From Synergistaceae bacterium (GTDB lineage: Bacteria; Synergistota; Synergistia; Synergistales; Synergistaceae), in NCBI GenBank assembly GCA_031269875.1, contig JAISYM010000043.1:1-64000 (forward strand): 64,000 nt of DNA, given 5' to 3'. The notes beneath the pieces were generated by a model, which was not told the origin of the DNA, made no database searches, and worked only from the letters and a program-made list of their open reading frames with translations. The translations under genes and the position numbers were made by a program. This document shows, in pieces, positions 44,472 through 53,058 of the stretch. The number at the start of each line of letters is the position of its first letter. The first letter of the stretch is position 1.

Positions 44472-46513
44472 GCGAGATTGCGCCTGTGCCGCGCAAGAAA
44501 GAGCTGGACCGACAAAAGCAGTATGAGTACTCCGAGACCAATCAGATCAGTATATACTCCGCTGTCGATCAGGCAGAGAGCGCCTATCGCCGCAACTACG
44601 CGAAGCAGCGGGTTGATTGGGACGAACAGATATCCCTCCACGGCGGAGGCTATCATAAATACGCCGACACACGCGCCGGCGGCCACGCGAAGGCCCTCCA
44701 TAAAGGAAGTGTCGATCAGCAGGAGCTGCGGAGAGTAGATGAACATGTATGGAACGATGAAACCGGCAATAGCGAGCTTTACGGAGGCGAAACCAGTCCT
44801 CATCGGGTCGCCGCCGGACAATCCCGCCGCAGCGAACGCCGCGAGCGCTACAGGCGGCGTGAGGTTCGCGAACATCGCGTAGTAGAAGGAGAACATGTGG
44901 GCTGCGATCGCCGGGATCCCGAGTTTGACGAGGGCCGGCGCCGCTATGGACGCGGTGATGATATATGCCGGAATCGACGGTACTCCCATTCCGAGGATCA
45001 TGCATGTAATCATCGAAAACACGAGCGTAAAGAGCAGGTTTTGACTGCCGAGCGAGATTATCGCGTTTGCCATCGTGAGCCCAAAGCCGGTCTTGGACGT
45101 AACGCCGATGATTATGCCGACGCAGGCGCAGGCAATCGCTACCGGAACCGTGGCTTTCGCGCCATCCGCGAAGGCGTCGCAGATGTCCTTGAAGTTCATC
45201 CTGGTCGACTTTTTGAGGCACGCGATGACGATTGTAGCGATTATAGTGACAACAGCCGAAAATATTACGGTCCTGCCTGAGAAGAGCAGGAAGTAGAGGA
45301 GTACGCCGATGGGTATCAGGAGATGTCCTTTGTCCTTTAAGACATGTCCGGCAACGGGCAGCTGTTCGCGGGGGAGTCCCATCAGCCCGTTTTTACCGGC
45401 GCGGAGCTGTACCTGGATGATGATGCCCAGATAGTATAAGAGCGCTGGGATAGCCGCGTGAACGATGATGACGGAGTAACGGATCCCCAGATTTTCCGCC
45501 ATGATGAAAGCCGCCGCGCCCATGACGGGAGGCAGGAGCTGTCCCCCGACGGATGCGGACGCTTCGACCGCGCCGGCGAACTCCTTGGAGTATCCGGTTT
45601 TTTTCATCAACGGGATGGTGAACGCGCCGGTAGTAACGACGTTGGCCACGGCGGATCCGTTAATGGAGCCCAAAAGACCGGAGGCGATAACGGAAACCTT
45701 GGCCGGCCCGCCCTTCGTGTGCCCGGCGAGCGCCATAGCGAAGTCGTTGAAGAACGAGCCCATTCCCGATTTGCCCATAACGGCGCCAAAGAGGATAAAA
45801 AGGAATATATAACTTGCCGCTACGCTTACCGACGAACCGTAGATGCCTTCGGTGTTGGCGAAGAAATGGTTTGAGAGTTGAAGCCAGGTGTAACCCCTGT
45901 GGCCGAATATACCGGGCATTCCTCTCCCGTAAAGACCGTACAGGATAAAGACTATGCCGAGCGACGTGAGCGCCCAGCCCGTTATACGGCGCGCCGACTC
46001 CAGCACCAGCAGTACCAGGATAGTCGCCATGACGAGGTCGGTGGTGTTCGGGTTCCCGGCCCGGCTGATTATGCCGTCGTAAGCAAACCAGACATATACG
46101 GGCAGCGATACGGAGAGCGCGATCAGGACCCAGTCGTGCCACTCTACCTTTTTCATGCTGCTCCTCTTGCTGAGCGGGTACAGCGCAAAGCCCAGCACCA
46201 GCATCATCGCGACGTGCAGCGAACGATGTTTCAGCACTACCGGGGTTCCAAAATACGATGTGACAAAGTGATAAACGGACACTGCTATGCACGCCCAATA
46301 AAAGGCTTTAGCGAAAAGAGGGTTTTCGAATGTTCTGGTGCTGGATTCCTTGTCGAGCTTTTCGATAAGCTCGTGCTGCTCCTTTGTCAGGATACCTTCC
46401 CTTGCATTCCTCAGCGCTTCTTCGGAGTCGTCAGTCAGTTCCGCGCCGCTGTTCTCACACGCGGAGTCTGAAACGACCGCGTTCAACTTCTCCTCTTTCG
46501 GATCATTCATCAT
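44468..46513 (-). CDS. TRAP transporter fused permease (4TM/12TM)
   Basis: A 681-aa fusion of the small (DctQ-like) and large (DctM-like) TRAP membrane subunits, the normal form in TAXI systems. The N-terminal ~60 residues are acidic and cytoplasmic; the DctM part shows SGLLGSINGSAVANVVTTG and the paired SASVGGQLLPPVMGAAAFI, which hold the Na+ and substrate sites. It should work with the TAXI binding protein encoded upstream and be driven by Na+. Confidence 0.93.
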   Translation of the reverse strand: MMNDPKEEKLNAVVSDSACENSGAELTDDSEEALRNAREGILTKEQHELIEKLDKESSTRTFENPLFAKAFYWACIAVSVYHFVTSYFGTPVVLKHRSLHVAMMLVLGFALYPLSKRSSMKKVEWHDWVLIALSVSLPVYVWFAYDGIISRAGNPNTTDLVMATILVLLVLESARRITGWALTSLGIVFILYGLYGRGMPGIFGHRGYTWLQLSNHFFANTEGIYGSSVSVAASYIFLFILFGAVMGKSGMGSFFNDFAMALAGHTKGGPAKVSVIASGLLGSINGSAVANVVTTGAFTIPLMKKTGYSKEFAGAVEASASVGGQLLPPVMGAAAFIMAENLGIRYSVIIVHAAIPALLYYLGIIIQVQLRAGKNGLMGLPREQLPVAGHVLKDKGHLLIPIGVLLYFLLFSGRTVIFSAVVTIIATIVIACLKKSTRMNFKDICDAFADGAKATVPVAIACACVGIIIGVTSKTGFGLTMANAIISLGSQNLLFTLVFSMITCMILGMGVPSIPAYIITASIAAPALVKLGIPAIAAHMFSFYYAMFANLTPPVALAAFAAAGLSGGDPMRTGFASVKLAIAGFIVPYMFIYSPQLLLIDTSFMEGLRVAAGACVGVFMIASAVEGYLFVPINPLLRVVAAIGALCLIDSGVYTDLIGLGVLILLLSVQLFLARHRRNLA

Positions 46514-46531
46514 CGCCTCTCCCTTCGATAC

Positions 46532-47044
46532 TCAATTTCGATGTTCGACTGCCAGCCTCAGCCTGACGTGATGCGGCAGATCGCTTCCTCTGGCTACCAA
46601 GACGTCGTCGAGCCTGATGTCCCTGGTCGCCGTATGGGAGTTGAGCCATACCAGCTCCTTGAAGGGCTGGTCTATCTCCTCCATGTGGATCAGTCCGTCC
46701 TTGACATAACAAACGCGCCCTTTGTTCTCAGGGATACCGGCGCCGAACGCCGGAAAGGTTATCGCGTCCAAAATGAGGCCGTAGTTCTCGTCAATGTGGT
46801 AGTACTCGTTCCACGGTATCTTTTCCTGGGAATGAATCCATCCGAAAAAAAGACGGCTTCCGACCCGCGCCTCAGCTTCGGCATAGACCGCGCCGCTCTT
46901 CCAGTCGTATATTCGCAAAACCAAGCCGCCGGAAGCATAGACGGGCCGGGAAAACCCGTAAAGCACCGCGCAGATTATCGAGATTATAGAAAGGACAAGG
47001 AAAGCGCGGCGCCTTCCCTGTCCTGAAAAATCCCGGCTGAGCAT
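46532..47044 (-). CDS. DUF1850 protein associated with TAXI-TRAP transporters
   Basis: A 170-aa protein with one N-terminal membrane segment (about residues 14-34) and a periplasmic domain with the DUF1850 signature: a central GWIHSQEKIPWNEYYHID block followed by DAITFPAFGAGIP. DUF1850 genes recur between TAXI binding proteins and fused permeases. The function is unknown; its constant position implies an accessory role in uptake. It sits 14 bases after the binding-protein gene and 18 before the permease. Confidence 0.8.
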   Translation of the reverse strand: MLSRDFSGQGRRRAFLVLSIISIICAVLYGFSRPVYASGGLVLRIYDWKSGAVYAEAEARVGSRLFFGWIHSQEKIPWNEYYHIDENYGLILDAITFPAFGAGIPENKGRVCYVKDGLIHMEEIDQPFKELVWLNSHTATRDIRLDDVLVARGSDLPHHVRLRLAVEHRN

Positions 47045-47058
47045 CCAAAACCGCGTCG

Positions 47059-48051
47059 TTATTTCAATAGGCCCTTTTCCTTATAGTAGTTTATTGCGCC
47101 ATCATGTAACGGAACCGATGTTCCGACTATTCCGCGCAGCGCCGTGTCGGGCTTGATGTTGGCCTTTGCCGTCGCGTGGGATGATTGGATCGCGTCGAGG
47201 CCCTTCGGGGAATATATGTTGTCCAGCAAGTCGTAAACGACTTCCGCGGGCAGCTTCACGTCAACCAGCATTATATTCATCACCGCGGCCGTCGTCGTAT
47301 CCTTGTCCGTCCCGTAAGTCTCCGCTGGAATTGTCGCCTCGATGTAGAACGGATATTTTTCTATGAGTTTTTTCAAAGGCTCGCCCTCGACCGGCACAAA
47401 CTGGATTTTCGTGGAGGTTCCCAGCTCCATGATCGTTGCGTTGCCGAGCCCTGACGTGACAAAGGCGACGTCGCACAGACCGTTTTTCATCTGGTCGATC
47501 GCCTCGCCGTAGTTAAGGTAGTCGACCCTGCAATCCTTGTACGACATGCCGTGCGCCTCGAACATCATGCGCGCGTTGAGCTCGACGCCGGAATTAGGGG
47601 CGCCGACGCCGACTCTCTTGCCCTTCAGGTCGGCGAACGTCTTGATGCCTGAATTTGCCGTGGTGACTATTTGACAGAAGTTCGGCCAAAGGCCCATCAT
47701 TGCCCGCAGCTCTTTTGCGGGCGGCTTCCCCTCATACGCGCCGAACGAATCTACCGCCTGGATCACAGAGTCGGCCATCGCTATGGCCATCTCGCCCTGG
47801 CCTGTCAAGAGCGCGTTGATGTTCTCGGCCGTGGCGCCAGTTGCCGTAGCGGACGTCTTGTAGCCGATGCCGCCTATGAACGTAGAAAACGCGCCGCCTA
47901 TCGGGAAGTATATCCCGCTCGACGGACCGGTGAGAACTGTTATGAAATAGTCCGAGCGTTTCACGGACGGAGCGGCTGCAAAAGACACCGTCGTCGCGAT
48001 AATAGAGATAACTAGGATCAAAACACCAATGATGATGAACTTTTTCTTCAT
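47059..48051 (-). CDS. TAXI-family TRAP transporter substrate-binding protein
   Basis: A 330-aa periplasmic binding protein with a signal peptide (residues 1-26, cut after SFAAA). The TAXI hallmarks are VLTGPSSGIYFPIGGAF near residue 38, AENINALLTGQGEMAIAMAD, and the GKRVGVGAPNSGVELNARMMFEA lobe. The frame runs upstream to 48225, but ATG 48051 (MKKKF) has GAGGAG nine bases before it. It leads the operon TAXI-DUF1850-permease-YfcC-GNAT. TAXI substrates are often glutamate or other carboxylates; not readable here. Confidence 0.92.
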   Translation of the reverse strand: MKKKFIIIGVLILVISIIATTVSFAAAPSVKRSDYFITVLTGPSSGIYFPIGGAFSTFIGGIGYKTSATATGATAENINALLTGQGEMAIAMADSVIQAVDSFGAYEGKPPAKELRAMMGLWPNFCQIVTTANSGIKTFADLKGKRVGVGAPNSGVELNARMMFEAHGMSYKDCRVDYLNYGEAIDQMKNGLCDVAFVTSGLGNATIMELGTSTKIQFVPVEGEPLKKLIEKYPFYIEATIPAETYGTDKDTTTAAVMNIMLVDVKLPAEVVYDLLDNIYSPKGLDAIQSSHATAKANIKPDTALRGIVGTSVPLHDGAINYYKEKGLLK

Positions 48052-48190
48052 TACTCTCATCTCCTCACAAATATCCATCGTAAAAATTTCACCTCTCGGC
48101 TTCCTTCCCGGCGTTTCAAAAGCCGAACCCATACCGCGCGCAGCAAAACAGCGTATTAACCCCGCACACCACCCCCGCTGGCACAAGGTC

Positions 48191-48196
48191 ATTATA
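48191..48196 (-). promoter_or_regulatory. possible -10 element for the TAXI operon
   Basis: TATAAT on the minus strand, preceded by an A/T tract and a poor -35 candidate (ATCGTT). It lies about 140 bases before the binding-protein ATG and about 25 after the lspA stop, so a long untranslated leader would result. Confidence 0.4.
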
Positions 48197-48221
48197 AGGG
48201 GAAAAAAATTTTTAACGATAA

Positions 48222-48665
48222 TCATTTTTCCCTATTTTCAGTAATCTTATCCTTTTCGTCGAGAGCGGCGGGTTTTCCTGAAAACCAATGCTGAATGAGA
48301 AGAATGCCGCCCAGACAGAGCCAGATATCCGCAAGATTAACAAATAACACGATATGTATCCAATCTATGACAAAGCCGTAAATAAGCCGATCCGCAATGT
48401 TCGATACAGCTCCGGCCCAGAGCAGAGGTATGCCGGGCGCCGCTCTGAGCGCCGCGCTCCTTATACATGCGCAGCCCAGCAAACCAATCCCCGCAAGAGC
48501 GATCAAGAATCCGGCGGACGCGCTTTTATCCAGGAGGGAGAATGAAACGCCGCGATTTAGATACAGCTCTCCCAAGGTTCCGGACAGAGCAAAATATTTT
48601 GTCGCCCTGTCGGAGGCTGCGGCTAATAAAAAAGTATAAAAACCGAAATTGTTCCGCTTTATCAT
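48222..48665 (-). CDS. lspA: lipoprotein signal peptidase II
   Basis: A 147-aa inner-membrane aspartyl protease removing lipoprotein signal peptides. Four hydrophobic segments; the catalytic aspartates are in SNIADRLIYGFVIDW and NLADIWLCLGG, matching the GNxxDR and NxAD motifs, with Ser in place of Gly and IA in place of LI. YLNRGVSFSLL is the N-terminal family motif. ATG 48665 is preferred over GTG 48698, because a plausible AGGGT site precedes it. No ileS neighbour, unlike many genomes. Confidence 0.87.
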   Translation of the reverse strand: MIKRNNFGFYTFLLAAASDRATKYFALSGTLGELYLNRGVSFSLLDKSASAGFLIALAGIGLLGCACIRSAALRAAPGIPLLWAGAVSNIADRLIYGFVIDWIHIVLFVNLADIWLCLGGILLIQHWFSGKPAALDEKDKITENREK

Positions 48666-48752
48666 GGGACCCTGTAAAAAACCCGTCTTATAGATCACGG
48701 CGCGGCCCGCGGTTTAAAATGATTGATTCGCTGGTAAACACAAAAGCGTTCT

Positions 48753-49103
48753 TTAATAAAACACAGCGCCGTCGCCGGATAATTTTTCACTCCAGAGCGC
48801 TTTCATCTCGGTGAGGTCGTTCATAAACTCAGCGGCGGAACTGGACGCGTCTTTGGTGTACTCTTCAAGCACGTTGAAGGCAAATGATCCGGCTCCCCAT
48901 TTATCCCAATCTTTTTTGATCTTGGCTATTTGGCAAATCCCGGTTTTTTGCGAGAAATCAAAGCGATTTCCGCTCGCGCATATGTCCGCCGTGGCGTCCA
49001 GAAACATTGTCCCGTCGTGAGTATTTCGGATGACGTATACCCCTCCGACGATCTTTCTCTCGTTATATTGTCGAACAAGTTCTTTCTTGGCTTTTTTCTC
49101 CAT
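48753..49103 (-). CDS. small GIY-YIG nuclease-family protein
   Basis: A 116-aa protein with a GIY-YIG-like core: IVGGVYVIRNTHDGTMFLD, then NRFDFSQKTG, DWDKWGAGSFAFNVLEEY and the C-terminal helix EMKALWSEKL. This compact form (no extra domains) is common in Firmicutes and related anaerobes and has no assigned biological role. The catalytic Arg and Glu expected in GIY-YIG enzymes are present only approximately, so activity is uncertain. It is divergent from the Rpn-type gene. Confidence 0.65.
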   Translation of the reverse strand: MEKKAKKELVRQYNERKIVGGVYVIRNTHDGTMFLDATADICASGNRFDFSQKTGICQIAKIKKDWDKWGAGSFAFNVLEEYTKDASSSAAEFMNDLTEMKALWSEKLSGDGAVFY

Positions 49104-49342
49104 CGATGTACCCCCTTAAAAATTCAAGTGTGTCAAACAGATATTTCATCTATAGGACAAGCCGCTCTCATTCCGGTATTATATACGTCCAACCACGACA
49201 AAGTCCAGTGTTGTCAAGACTTCAATGGGCTTACTCTTGTCTTGAACTGAAAAGCCAGAGGTTTTTACATGCGTCCCGCCTCGCGGGGGAGCCCAACTTT
49301 AGTAAATCCGCGGCAAGAATTTTACATTTCTATTAATCTGCG

Positions 49343-49369
49343 TTACGTTATTCAATTCTCTGTTATAAT
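49343..49369 (+). promoter_or_regulatory. possible promoter of the Rpn-family gene
   Basis: A consensus -10 TATAAT at 49364-49369 with TTACGT 15 bases upstream, ending 24 bases before the ATG. The rest of the 290-base gap from 49104 to 49393 shows no gene; a GC-rich patch at 49265-49290 is unexplained. Confidence 0.4.
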
Positions 49370-49393
49370 TGTTTAACGAAAGGACGTGAGCCG

Positions 49394-50374
49394 ATGAACG
49401 AATCAATCGACGATGAATATCTTGAGGAATCATATTCTCCGGAACTCGACGAGCTGATTCCAAAGACGCGGGATGAAGCGGTGGAACGGTTGAAGCAGGG
49501 CCGTCTTTTCCGCCTCCTCGACAGCATCGTGAAGTTTCTTCTGGCCCGCCCCGAAAGCGAGGAGATTTGCCGCGATTTCCTGAACTCCGTGATTTTTCCG
49601 GAAGGGCACAGGGAGATATCGAGCGTCGAACTGCTCGACACGAACCTGCCGCCGGCGCGCCTTCGCGGTCGCGGAAGCCGGATAGACGCGTACTGCACAG
49701 TCGACGACGGCTCGAAGATAAACGTGGAGATTCAGCTCAACTACGACGCCGCTCACGCGAGCAGAGCGGTCTACTACTGGTCTCTGGTACACACGAATCA
49801 ACTGGAGTCCGGCGATATCTTCCAGGACGTGGACAGAACCGTCAGCGTCAATATACTGGGCTTTGACATGTTGAAACTCGAAAAAAACTTTTGCAACAGT
49901 TATTCCATTCGGAATGACGGCAGCAGCCGCGTGTTGACGGACGACCTCAAAATTATTTTCATAGAATTACCGAAGTTCATACGCGAACTCAAGAAACCCG
50001 GCAGAAAACTGAAGAACAAGCTGGAGAGGTGGCTCTGCTTCTTCGTCGGGCTGGAGGACGAGATCATGCCGGACATAGCCGACGCCGAGCCGGTAATCAG
50101 CCTGGCATTGAAGCAGGAGCAGATTTTCCTGATGGATGAGCGAATGCGGATGGCCTATATCGACGACCTGATGGATATGTATTCGGAGCGAAAGCGCGGC
50201 GCTCGGGCGCAGAAGCTGGCGCGCGACAGATACGAGCTGGCGGAGGAAAACCGTAAACACGCCCAGAGGGAGCGCAAGGCCGCCATTAAATTTATCGAAT
50301 TGGGCATGTCCATCGAAGAGATTGCCCTAACGATGGGATTGCCGGAAAGCGATGTCCGCGACTATATAGCGTGA
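49394..50374 (+). CDS. Rpn-family recombination-promoting nuclease / PD-(D/E)XK transposase-like
   Basis: A 326-aa protein. The PD-(D/E)XK nuclease core is in the first half: DFLNSVIFPEGHREI, then RGRGSRIDAYCTVDDGSKINVEIQ, where the Asp and the E-x-Q give the metal site. The C-terminal ~60 residues form a charged helical region and a short helix-turn-helix-like tail (MSIEEIALTMGLPESDVRDYIA), typical of these proteins. Members are either selfish insertion-like genes or host recombination factors. Only one copy is in the window, with no clear terminal repeats around it. Confidence 0.82.
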   Translation: MNESIDDEYLEESYSPELDELIPKTRDEAVERLKQGRLFRLLDSIVKFLLARPESEEICRDFLNSVIFPEGHREISSVELLDTNLPPARLRGRGSRIDAYCTVDDGSKINVEIQLNYDAAHASRAVYYWSLVHTNQLESGDIFQDVDRTVSVNILGFDMLKLEKNFCNSYSIRNDGSSRVLTDDLKIIFIELPKFIRELKKPGRKLKNKLERWLCFFVGLEDEIMPDIADAEPVISLALKQEQIFLMDERMRMAYIDDLMDMYSERKRGARAQKLARDRYELAEENRKHAQRERKAAIKFIELGMSIEEIALTMGLPESDVRDYIA

Positions 50375-50392
50375 CCCAATAACTTCCGCCTC

Positions 50393-50487
50393 GAGGAACG
50401 GCTGATTTTATTATAAGAGGCCTAAAGGGTGAATATTTAAACTCTTTTGAAATATCGTTCAGCCGGATACTCGGCGTTTTCTTTAGA
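50393..50487. repeat. MITE-like repeat, family I (copy at 50.4 kb)
   Basis: About 95 bases, left end GAGGAACGGCTGATTTTATT, right end CGGCGTTTTCTTTAGAG. The segment AAGGGTGAATATTTAAACTC at 50425 and its surroundings match the 41-kb copy over some 50 bases, in opposite orientation, but the terminal repeats are more decayed. The right end supplies the TAA stop of the pepF gene. Confidence 0.6.
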
Positions 50488-52342
50488 GCAGCGACTCCAT
50501 TTCGTCTAAGGTCTTTCCAAAGACCTCTATCGTGTCCTCTATCGGTTTAGGGGTTCTCATATCGACGCCGGCTTCCAGCAGGAGGTCGATCGGGTAATCG
50601 CTGCCGCCGCTTGACAGGAACTTTATGTATCGCCGCGCGGCGGGTTCGCCATCCGTAAGGATCATTCTCGATAGGGCTGACGCCGCGGAGAAGCCCGTGG
50701 CGTACTGAAAGACATAAAACGGCGAGTAGAAGTGCGGTATCCGCGACCACTCGAAGGCGATCTCGCCGTCTATGACGACGTCCGGGCCGAAGTACTTTTC
50801 GTTGAGACCGAGCCAGACAGCGCCTAACTCCTTTGCCGTTGTGTCCTCCCCGTTCCAAGAACGTTTGTGAACCTCGCGCTCGAACGAGGCAAACATGGTC
50901 TGCCGGTAAACCGTGGCGCGTATGCGTTCCAAGTGCTGATTCAACAGATACGCCCGCTTTTCCCGCTCCGTAGTGGTCCGCAGGAGGCAGTCCATCAAAA
51001 GTTCTTCGTTCGTCGTGGAAGCTATTTCCGCGCAAAACGTCGTGTAATCGCACATGGGGTACGGCTGGTTCCCGTGAGAGTAGAACGTATGCATAGAGTG
51101 GCCCATCTCATGCACGAGTGTGGAGACGTCCGACAGCTCCCCGTTGTAGTTGAGCAGGATGTAGGGATGCGTGCCCCACGTACCCCACGAGTATGCGCCG
51201 CCTCGTTTGCCTCTGTTTCCCTGTACGTCGATCCAGCCGGATTCCAGCCCTCGTTTGAACTGTTCCATGTAGTCCGCGCCCAGAGGCGTGAGCGCCTCCC
51301 GAGCCATCGCCTTCGCCCTCTCCCAGGGTATGTCCTTGTAGGGATTCTCCACAAGAGGAGAGTATACGTCGTACATGTGAAGTTCATCTAAGCCGAGCGC
51401 GCGTTTTCGGAGCGACATATAGCGATGCAGCGGTTCGAGGTTCCCTTCGATGGTGTTTATGAGGTTGTCGTAAACCTCCGTTGGGATATTTGGCCCGTCG
51501 AGCGCCGACGCCAGAGATGAGCTGAACTTTCGCGCGCCGGAGTAGAAGCGTGAGGCCTTGAGCATGCCGCCAAACGTCGCCCCGAGCGTGTTGTTGCTCG
51601 CGGCGTAAGCGCCGTACAGTGAATCGAACGCGGCCTTGCGAACCGACCTGTCGCGGGACGAGATATATTTAATGTAGCGCTCGTCCGATATTTCGACCTC
51701 ACGGCCCTCCTCGTCGCGAATCTGCGAGAACTTCATGTCCGCGTTTGTGTGCATCGAGAATACGTCCTCCGGCGCGCCGGCGACTTCGCCGCTTTGGGCC
51801 AGAAGTTCCTCCTCCGCCTCGCTCAGGACGTGCGCCTTCTGGCGGATGATCTCCTTCAGCATAAAGCGATAGTCCGTGAAATCGGCGTCCAGGCCGCTCG
51901 TGAGGGCGTGCAGCCGCTCCTCAGGGATGGTGATTATCTCTGGGGTTATAAAGCTGGCGGCGGAGGAGAGCTGGACCGCAAGCGTGTTTACCCTGCCGGA
52001 GAGGGCCTGATATTTCGCGTCTCGCGTGTCCTCGTGGCTCTTCATCACGGCGTACGCGTAGAGGCGTCCCGCGGTTATCGATATCTCGTCCCTCAGCTTC
52101 AGGCAGGAGAGCAGCGCCTCCGCGCTCCGCGCAAGCGTCCCCTGTCTTGCCGCGAGCTCCGGCAAGCGTTCGCGCGTCGTCTTAAAATCGCTCTCCCAAT
52201 CGTCAAGGGAGGCGTAAATATCGGACAGCCGCCATTTAAACTCATCGGGTATGTCCTTCCGCTCGGGCAGGGCTAAGACGCCCGCGGCGGCGTCCGGCGC
52301 GAGCAATGGCGTTTGGGGCATCGTTAAGGGACTTAATTTCAT
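50483..52342 (-). CDS. pepF: oligoendopeptidase F (M3B)
   Basis: A 619-aa zinc metallopeptidase that cuts medium-length peptides in the cytoplasm. Zinc motif HEMGH at residues 411-415 with the third ligand Glu439 in FCAEIASTTNE; the M3 domains before it (residues 30-200, PepF N-terminal; 210 onward, catalytic) are complete. The stop codon is inside the family I repeat. It is 20 bases after the gene of unknown function, so it may be part of a cheV-unknown-pepF message. It fits amino-acid and peptide fermentation. Confidence 0.95.
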   Translation of the reverse strand: MKLSPLTMPQTPLLAPDAAAGVLALPERKDIPDEFKWRLSDIYASLDDWESDFKTTRERLPELAARQGTLARSAEALLSCLKLRDEISITAGRLYAYAVMKSHEDTRDAKYQALSGRVNTLAVQLSSAASFITPEIITIPEERLHALTSGLDADFTDYRFMLKEIIRQKAHVLSEAEEELLAQSGEVAGAPEDVFSMHTNADMKFSQIRDEEGREVEISDERYIKYISSRDRSVRKAAFDSLYGAYAASNNTLGATFGGMLKASRFYSGARKFSSSLASALDGPNIPTEVYDNLINTIEGNLEPLHRYMSLRKRALGLDELHMYDVYSPLVENPYKDIPWERAKAMAREALTPLGADYMEQFKRGLESGWIDVQGNRGKRGGAYSWGTWGTHPYILLNYNGELSDVSTLVHEMGHSMHTFYSHGNQPYPMCDYTTFCAEIASTTNEELLMDCLLRTTTEREKRAYLLNQHLERIRATVYRQTMFASFEREVHKRSWNGEDTTAKELGAVWLGLNEKYFGPDVVIDGEIAFEWSRIPHFYSPFYVFQYATGFSAASALSRMILTDGEPAARRYIKFLSSGGSDYPIDLLLEAGVDMRTPKPIEDTIEVFGKTLDEMESLL

Positions 52343-52362
52343 CTGCTGGGCACGGTCCTTCC

Positions 52363-53058
52363 TTAAAGTAGATTATCCATAGATAGTTCGGGTATCGGGC
52401 CTACGAAGCGCCTCGTTTCGTCAAATTCAAAGCAGGATAGAAGATGCGAAATCTGGAGCTGTGTCATGTCGTCCGTCTCGTAAGGTATCGCGACCCTTCT
52501 GTAGCCGAATTTCTCCGCATAGTACGGGACGTTGTCGCCGCAGAGCGGCATTTTAGGCGCGCACAGCGCGAGGCAAAGCGCGTCTAAGAACACGTCCGGG
52601 TCAAAGAGAGGGCTCTCGCTTGCCACGACCAGCACCTTGAACTCGGCGACGAGTATGGAACTCCTCCAGATACCGCAAAGCGTGATTCCCGCGCCGAAGT
52701 AAGCGCCTTCGCGGACTAGGTCGAACAACACATCCTCCATGCCCCGCGAGTACGAGAACACCATCGCGAAGCTGCTTCTGCCGCTATTGCCCATGCGCGG
52801 GCGGATCAGGTTCTCCGGCACGAGCGTACCAACGGGACATCCGCCGCCGGCATCCATGTATAAAAATTCGCTCTCCAAACGCAGGGCCATTTCGGCTATC
52901 TTGCCTAGAGCGTCACTGAAGAGCGAGTTTATGGTGATCGGCTTGAAATCGCATCCGTAAGGAACCCACGTCTCTATGTCAAAATCCATGTTGCGATCCC
53001 AATACGGCAAACGGGTAGTCCCGTTGAAGAGGTTATGTCCTATAGCGTTACCTCTCAC
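52363..53058 (-). CDS. protein of unknown function coupled to cheV
   Basis: A 231-aa soluble protein with no recognised domain. It has notable segments DFDIETWVPYGCDFKP near the N-terminus, an alpha/beta-looking middle part (VREGAYFGAGITLCGIWRSSILVAEFKV) and CLALCAPKMPLCGDNVPYYAEKFGY. There is no signal peptide or membrane segment. It overlaps the end of the cheV gene by four bases, so the two are made together, which suggests a role linked to chemotaxis coupling. This is inference from position alone. Confidence 0.55.
   Translation of the reverse strand: MRGNAIGHNLFNGTTRLPYWDRNMDFDIETWVPYGCDFKPITINSLFSDALGKIAEMALRLESEFLYMDAGGGCPVGTLVPENLIRPRMGNSGRSSFAMVFSYSRGMEDVLFDLVREGAYFGAGITLCGIWRSSILVAEFKVLVVASESPLFDPDVFLDALCLALCAPKMPLCGDNVPYYAEKFGYRRVAIPYETDDMTQLQISHLLSCFEFDETRRFVGPIPELSMDNLL

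Noticed and set aside
49106-49336. 76-codon plus frame in the gap before the Rpn gene, with a GC-rich patch
   Set aside because: No ribosome site, no motif; the patch may be an old repeat, but no second copy was found in the window.
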